From the NCBI GenBank assembly GCA_036555125.1, contig DATBLY010000093.1:1-8233 (forward strand): a DNA stretch of 8,233 nt, in the 5' to 3' direction. This document shows, one piece after another, positions 4,935 through 8,233 of this stretch. Every line of letters starts with the position of its first letter. Position 1 is the first letter of the stretch. This DNA comes from DATBLY01 sp036555125. Its GTDB lineage: Bacteria > Actinomycetota > UBA4738 > HRBIN12. Both the position numbers and the translations under genes were made by a program. A model generated the notes under the pieces. The model searched no databases and had not been told where the DNA came from. It saw only the letters and a list, made by a program, of their open reading frames with translations.

Positions 4935-5021
4935 TGTCGGAGGGGGGATTTGAACCCCCACGCCCCGCGAAGGGCACTAGGCCCTCAACCTAGCGCGTCT
5001 ACCAAGTTCCGCCACTCCGAC
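4935..5021 (-). tRNA. tRNA-Leu (anticodon GAG)
   Basis: 87-nt class II tRNA. Acceptor stem GTCGGAG pairs with CTCCGAC; discriminator base A. The anticodon stem CTAGG/CCTAG encloses loop TTGAGGG, giving anticodon GAG, which reads CUC and CUU. A long variable arm folds as GCCCT/GGGGC around TCGC, as expected for leucine tRNA. The T arm is GGGGG, TTCAAAT, CCCCC. The three bases after the discriminator are CCC, so the CCA end is not encoded and must be added by the CCA-adding enzyme. It begins 30 nt after the stop of the GH94 gene on the same strand. Confidence 0.96.
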
Positions 5022-5032
5022 GTGGGACGGTG

Positions 5033-5060
5033 ATTCTACAACCCGGCCGGGTCACGTCTC
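5033..5060 (-). promoter_or_regulatory. Putative tRNA-Leu promoter
   Basis: On the minus strand, GAGACG (5060-5055, inside the 3' end of the GH94 gene) is followed after 16 nt by TAGAAT (5038-5033, five of six to TATAAT). The tRNA 5' end is 11 nt further on, leaving about 5 nt of leader for RNase P to remove. This would give the tRNA its own promoter independent of the sugar operon. The -35 match is weak. Confidence 0.45.
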
Positions 5061-7502
5061 GACCTCGGCCAGCACCTCGACGGTGGCACCGGCGGGGGCT
5101 GGCGGCACGACCGTCCCCTCGATCCGTTCGCCGTCCACGACCAGGGACGACGCGCGCCCCGTCGCGTCGACGGGCTTGCGGACCTCGATCCGGTACGTGG
5201 CGCCGCGGAACCGGCGTTCGGCCCGGTAGCCGCCCCAGACCGAGGGCAGCCGCGGGTCGATCCGCAGGCCTTCGTGCTCGGGGCGGATGCCCAGGATCCA
5301 CTGCGTGATCGCGACCAGGTTCCAGGCGGCCGTGCCCGTGAGCCACGAGTTCTTCGCCTCGCCCATCGTCGGGGCGGCCTTCCCGGCGATCGTCTGCGCG
5401 TACACGTACGGCTCGCATCGGTGGACCTCGCTCAGCTCCTCGCGGAACGAGGGGTTGATCCGCAGGTACGTGTCGAACGCTCGATCGTCCTCCCCCACCA
5501 GGGCCTCGGCGATCGCGATCCAGGGGTTCGTGTGACAGAAGACGCTGCCGTTCTCCTTGTACCCGGGCGGGTACGAGCTGATCTCGCCGAGCTCGACGTG
5601 GTAGCGGGTGTACGGCGGGTCCAGCAGGACCAGCCCGTGCTCCGTCCCGAGACGCTCGCGGGCCGACGCCAGCGCCGCCGCGGCCCGGCCGTCGTCGATG
5701 CCGACGCCGCCCATCACGCACATCCCCTGCGACTCGACGTAGATGCGACCCTCGTCGTTCGTCGCGGAGCCGACCCGCGAGCCGGACGCATCGTAGGCGC
5801 GGAGGAACCAGCCGCCGTCCCAGCCGTGCGCGCCGATCGCCTCGGCCATCCGAGCTCGCGCGTCGCGCCATCGGGTCGCCGAGGCCGCGTCGCCGGCCAG
5901 CTCCTCGATCGCCGCGAGCTCCCCGGCGGCCAGGCAGAAGAGCCCCGCGATGAACACCGACTCGGCGACGGTTCCCTCGCGGCTGGTCGCGCGCTGGAAC
6001 GATTCCCCCGGCTCCTCGCTGAACGTGTTCAGGTTCAGGCAGTCGTTCCAATCCGCGTGGCCGATCAAGGGAAGCCCGTGCGGGCCGAGCCGCTCGAGCG
6101 TGTAGGCGAGCGCGCGGCGGAGGTGCTCGAGCATCGGCGCCTCGGACCCGATCCGGTTCTCGAACGGCACCGCCTCGTCGAGGATCCCCCGGTCACCCGA
6201 CTCCTTCAGGTACGCGGCCCCGGCGAGCACCAACCAGAGCGGGTCGTCGTTGAAGCCGGCGCCGAGCTCGTCGTTCCCGCGCTTCGTCAGCGGTTGGTAC
6301 TGGTGGTAGGCGCCGCCCGAGGGGAGCTGGGTCGCCGCCAGGTCGAGGAGTCGCTCCCGGGCCCGCTCGGGCGCCAGGTGGACGAACCCCAGCAGGTCTT
6401 GGTTCGAATCCCGGAACCCCATCCCCCGCCCGATCCCGGATTCGAAGTACGAGGCCGAGCGCGAGAGGTGGAACGTGACCATCACCTGATACGGATTCCA
6501 GGTGTCGACCATCCGGTCGACGTGCGGGTCCGGCGTCTGCACGGAGAGCGTCCCGAGCAGTCCGTCCCACCGCGTTCGGAGCTCGTCGAGCGCCGCGTCG
6601 ACCGACCCGGACCGCAGGGTCGTCTCGAGGGTGGCCTCGACGCCGCGCGTGTCGACCCGGTCCGATCCCGGCGGGTGGAACTTGCGCTCGCGGCGGTTCT
6701 CCGCGTACCCGAGCACGAACACGACGTCGTGTGACCCTCCGGGCTCGAGCGACAGCGCGACGTGGTGCGAGCCGATCGGGGACCACCCGTGCGCGATCGA
6801 CCCGCGCGCCCGGCCCTCCTCCACGACGATCGGCCGGTCCCACCCGCGGTACGGCCCCAGGAACGCCTCCCGCTGGGTGTCGAACCCGGCGAGCGGCTCC
6901 GAGCACGCGAAGTAGGCGAAGTGGTCCCGGCGCTCCCGGTACTCCGTGACGTGGTAGATCACGCCGTCGTGGACCTCGACCTCGCCCGTCGAGAGGTTCC
7001 GCTGGAAGTTCGTCGCGTCGTCGAGCGCGTCCCACAGGCAGAACTCCACGGCGCTGAAGAGGTCGAGGTCGGCCGGCCGATCCCGGTGGTTCGTCACGCG
7101 GGCGCGCCACTGTTCGAACGTGGCGCCCTGAGGCACGACGTACGTCGTCTCGACCTCGACGTCGCGCAGGCGCGACCCGATCACGGTGTAGCCCAGGCCG
7201 TGCCGGCACCGGTAGCCGTCCAGCTCGGTCCGGACGGGTTGGCCGGTGGGCGACCAGACGTGGCCCTCGGTGCGATCCCGCACGTAGAGGAACCGCGAGC
7301 CCATGTCGGGCGGGACCCCCTGGTACCGGAAGCGCGTCAGCCGGCGCAGGCGGGCGTCGCGAGCGAACGCGTACCCGCCCCCGGTGTTGGAGATCAAGGA
7401 CGTGAATCCCTCGCCGCCCAGGTAGTTGATCCACGGCAGCGGCGTGTCGGATCGCTCGATCACGTATTCGCGGGCGGCGTCGTCGAAGCGTCCGTACCTC
7501 AT
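5052..7502 (-). CDS. GH94 disaccharide phosphorylase, probable cellobiose phosphorylase
   Basis: 816-aa cytoplasmic enzyme of glycoside hydrolase family 94, which cleaves a beta-linked disaccharide with inorganic phosphate, inverting the anomer to give an alpha sugar 1-phosphate. The length equals cellobiose phosphorylases (about 810-820 aa), not the near-1000-aa cellodextrin enzymes. Visible marks: N-terminal MRYGRFDDAAREYVIERSDT and WINYLGGEGF with GGGYAFARDARLRRLTRFRY (beta-sandwich domain, about 1-270), then the (alpha/alpha)6 barrel with RDSNQDLLGF (364-373), the catalytic ADWNDCLNL (483-491, general acid most probably Asp487), YPPGYKENGS and CHTNPW (644-661), and AKNSWLTGTAAWN (716-728). 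The ADWNDCLNL-to-PGESF segment resembles Thermotoga-type cellobiose phosphorylases; chitobiose phosphorylase activity cannot be excluded by eye. There is no signal peptide. ATG follows GGAGG with 4 nt spacing, 16 nt after the upstream membrane gene, so it belongs to the same operon as the ABC permease. Confidence 0.93.
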   Translation of the reverse strand: MRYGRFDDAAREYVIERSDTPLPWINYLGGEGFTSLISNTGGGYAFARDARLRRLTRFRYQGVPPDMGSRFLYVRDRTEGHVWSPTGQPVRTELDGYRCRHGLGYTVIGSRLRDVEVETTYVVPQGATFEQWRARVTNHRDRPADLDLFSAVEFCLWDALDDATNFQRNLSTGEVEVHDGVIYHVTEYRERRDHFAYFACSEPLAGFDTQREAFLGPYRGWDRPIVVEEGRARGSIAHGWSPIGSHHVALSLEPGGSHDVVFVLGYAENRRERKFHPPGSDRVDTRGVEATLETTLRSGSVDAALDELRTRWDGLLGTLSVQTPDPHVDRMVDTWNPYQVMVTFHLSRSASYFESGIGRGMGFRDSNQDLLGFVHLAPERARERLLDLAATQLPSGGAYHQYQPLTKRGNDELGAGFNDDPLWLVLAGAAYLKESGDRGILDEAVPFENRIGSEAPMLEHLRRALAYTLERLGPHGLPLIGHADWNDCLNLNTFSEEPGESFQRATSREGTVAESVFIAGLFCLAAGELAAIEELAGDAASATRWRDARARMAEAIGAHGWDGGWFLRAYDASGSRVGSATNDEGRIYVESQGMCVMGGVGIDDGRAAAALASARERLGTEHGLVLLDPPYTRYHVELGEISSYPPGYKENGSVFCHTNPWIAIAEALVGEDDRAFDTYLRINPSFREELSEVHRCEPYVYAQTIAGKAAPTMGEAKNSWLTGTAAWNLVAITQWILGIRPEHEGLRIDPRLPSVWGGYRAERRFRGATYRIEVRKPVDATGRASSLVVDGERIEGTVVPPAPAGATVEVLAEVET

Positions 7503-7518
7503 GCCGCCTCCGCGTGCG

Positions 7519-8085
7519 TCAGCCGGGCTGGCTCGACCGCTCGGCGCGACGCTCCGACAGGTGGTCCGCGATCCCCAGTGCCGTGAACGGCAGGGCCGGC
7601 CCCATCAGCAACGCGACCTCGCTCACGGTGCGCAGCAGCAAGAAGCAGTAGAGCGAGACCGCGACCACGGCGATCACCCGGAGCCGGACCGTGTGCGCCA
7701 GGTCCATCCGCAGGGCGACGATCCCGCCCGCCCCCGCGCCGGCGATCAGGCCGGTCACGGCGTCCTGCGCCAGGGCGGATACCGGGATCCCGACCAGGAG
7801 CGACAGGACCATCGCCTTGACGGCCGCCCCCGGGGCCCGCGGGTGCTCGGACAGGAACGCGAGCACGACGAACACGAACGGGATCAGGGCCAGTCCGAAC
7901 GCGATGAACGGTGCCGCCGCCGGCGCGTCGGCCTCGTCGGACGCCGCCGCGACCATCCCGGCCACGATCGCCCAGTAGGCGGGCGCGAAGACCAGTGTCG
8001 CCAGGAGGATCGCCCGCCACTTCTTCCGGGGCGACAGCGGGGCGGTGCCCGCGAGCGGCGTGGGGCGCCGCCGGGTCCGCGCCAC
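7519..8085 (-). CDS. Hypothetical polytopic membrane protein in the sugar operon
   Basis: 188-aa integral membrane protein of unknown function. A basic N-terminal tail (MARTRRRPTPLAGTAPLSPRKKWR) precedes about five hydrophobic helices: 25-47, 59-79, 90-106, 108-125 and 136-153, with a possible further one at 155-172, and a polar C-terminal tail (HLSERRAERSSQPG). It has no ABC permease EAA loop, ATP-binding motif or enzymatic signature, so it is not a second permease subunit. The GTG start lies only 1 nt after the TAG of the ABC permease, indicating translational coupling, and the gene ends 16 nt before the GH94 start. Position suggests a role with disaccharide uptake or use, for example an accessory membrane factor; this is inference. 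Opposite-strand frames over this gene are shadows. Confidence 0.82.
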   Translation of the reverse strand: MARTRRRPTPLAGTAPLSPRKKWRAILLATLVFAPAYWAIVAGMVAAASDEADAPAAAPFIAFGLALIPFVFVVLAFLSEHPRAPGAAVKAMVLSLLVGIPVSALAQDAVTGLIAGAGAGGIVALRMDLAHTVRLRVIAVVAVSLYCFLLLRTVSEVALLMGPALPFTALGIADHLSERRAERSSQPG

Positions 8086-8086
8086 G

Positions 8087-8233
8087 CTAGCCCTTCACCG
8101 ACCCGGCGGTCAGGCCGCGCACGAAGTACTTCTGCAGCGAGAAGAACACGAGCAACGGCAGGGCCATCGAGATGAACGCGGCCGACGTGAGGAGGTGCCA
8201 GTTCTCGCCCCGGGCGCCGACCAGCTCCCGCAG
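8087..8233 (-). CDS. Carbohydrate ABC transporter permease, MalG type, C-terminal 48 residues only
   Basis: The C-terminus of an inner-membrane permease of the CUT1 sugar ABC family; the rest lies beyond the right edge. The visible part reads from LRELVGARGENWHLLTSAAF through a last hydrophobic helix (ISMALPLLVFFSLQKYF) to the end FVRGLTAGSVKG. The F-x-L-Q-(K/R)-Y-F-V-R-G-L-T-x-G-(S/A)-V-K-G ending is the hallmark of MalG/LacG/CebG-like permeases. With a partner permease, a lipoprotein binding protein and a shared ATPase it would import oligosaccharides. The adjacent GH94 enzyme makes cellobiose or a related beta-glucoside the most likely cargo, as inference. It is followed 1 nt later by the hypothetical membrane gene. 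Confidence 0.92.
   Translation of the reverse strand: MRELVGARGENWHLLTSAAFISMALPLLVFFSLQKYFVRGLTAGSVKG

Noticed and set aside
3984..4961. Extension of the beta-rich gene upstream to 4961
   Set aside because: The extra part would run antisense to the microprotein and into the terminator hairpin and tRNA region, and its composition is Arg/Ser-rich with no coding character.
4935..5021. tRNA-Leu as an integration site for a mobile element
   Set aside because: No integrase, phage gene or direct repeat of the tRNA 3' end is seen in the window, and the neighbours look like ordinary chromosomal genes.
5274..6734. 486-codon plus-strand open frame opposite the GH94 gene
   Set aside because: The minus strand encodes an unmistakable GH94 enzyme across the whole stretch; the opposite frame is a by-product of high GC in third positions.
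6762..8175. Plus-strand open frames opposite the GH94 start and the membrane gene
   Set aside because: They are low-complexity and oppose a coherent operon on the minus strand.
1..8233. CRISPR array, insertion sequence or large repeat
   Set aside because: No spaced direct repeats, no transposase and no terminal inverted repeats were found by reading both strands.

Overview
The window is high-GC, densely coding bacterial DNA. Short intergenic gaps, common GTG starts, TANNNT-type -10 boxes only 6-9 nt before some start codons (suggesting leaderless mRNAs), and a tRNA without an encoded CCA all fit an Actinomycetota-like genome, probably an uncultured soil or sediment lineage. This placement is an inference; no phylogenetic marker gene is present. 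I see no insertion sequence, phage gene, CRISPR array or clear genomic island.

Layout: (1) positions 1-488, minus, the N-terminal half of a YghZ/Gpr-type aldo/keto reductase that runs off the left edge. (2) 574-1254, plus, a MNT/AbiEii-like nucleotidyltransferase, convergent with an 80-aa unknown (1264-1506, minus). (3) 1678-2839, minus, a two-gene operon: a DUF1801 protein followed by an uncharacterised alpha-helical/coiled-coil protein. (4) 2965-3953, plus, three small genes: a two-helix membrane protein, a CxxC/HxxC putative zinc-binding protein, and a zinc-ribbon/DUF4190 membrane protein. (5) 3984-4463, minus, a beta-rich unknown, divergent from a 46-aa membrane microprotein (4688-4828, plus). 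(6) 4935-8233, minus, a carbohydrate uptake and phosphorolysis operon (C-terminus of a MalG-type ABC permease, a five-helix membrane protein, a GH94 cellobiose-type phosphorylase), followed by tRNA-Leu(GAG).

The best-understood unit is the right-hand operon. An ABC importer brings in a beta-linked disaccharide, probably cellobiose, and the cytoplasmic GH94 enzyme splits it with phosphate into a sugar 1-phosphate and glucose, saving ATP. The 188-aa membrane protein is 1 nt after the permease and 16 nt before the phosphorylase, so it is probably made with them; its role is unknown. The left two-thirds of the window is a patchwork of single genes and short operons, many of them small uncharacterised proteins. 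I found no convincing new multi-gene system. The most useful new items are the unannotated-looking microprotein, the membrane protein inside the sugar operon, the apparent leaderless promoters and a stacked palindrome near 1606-1629.
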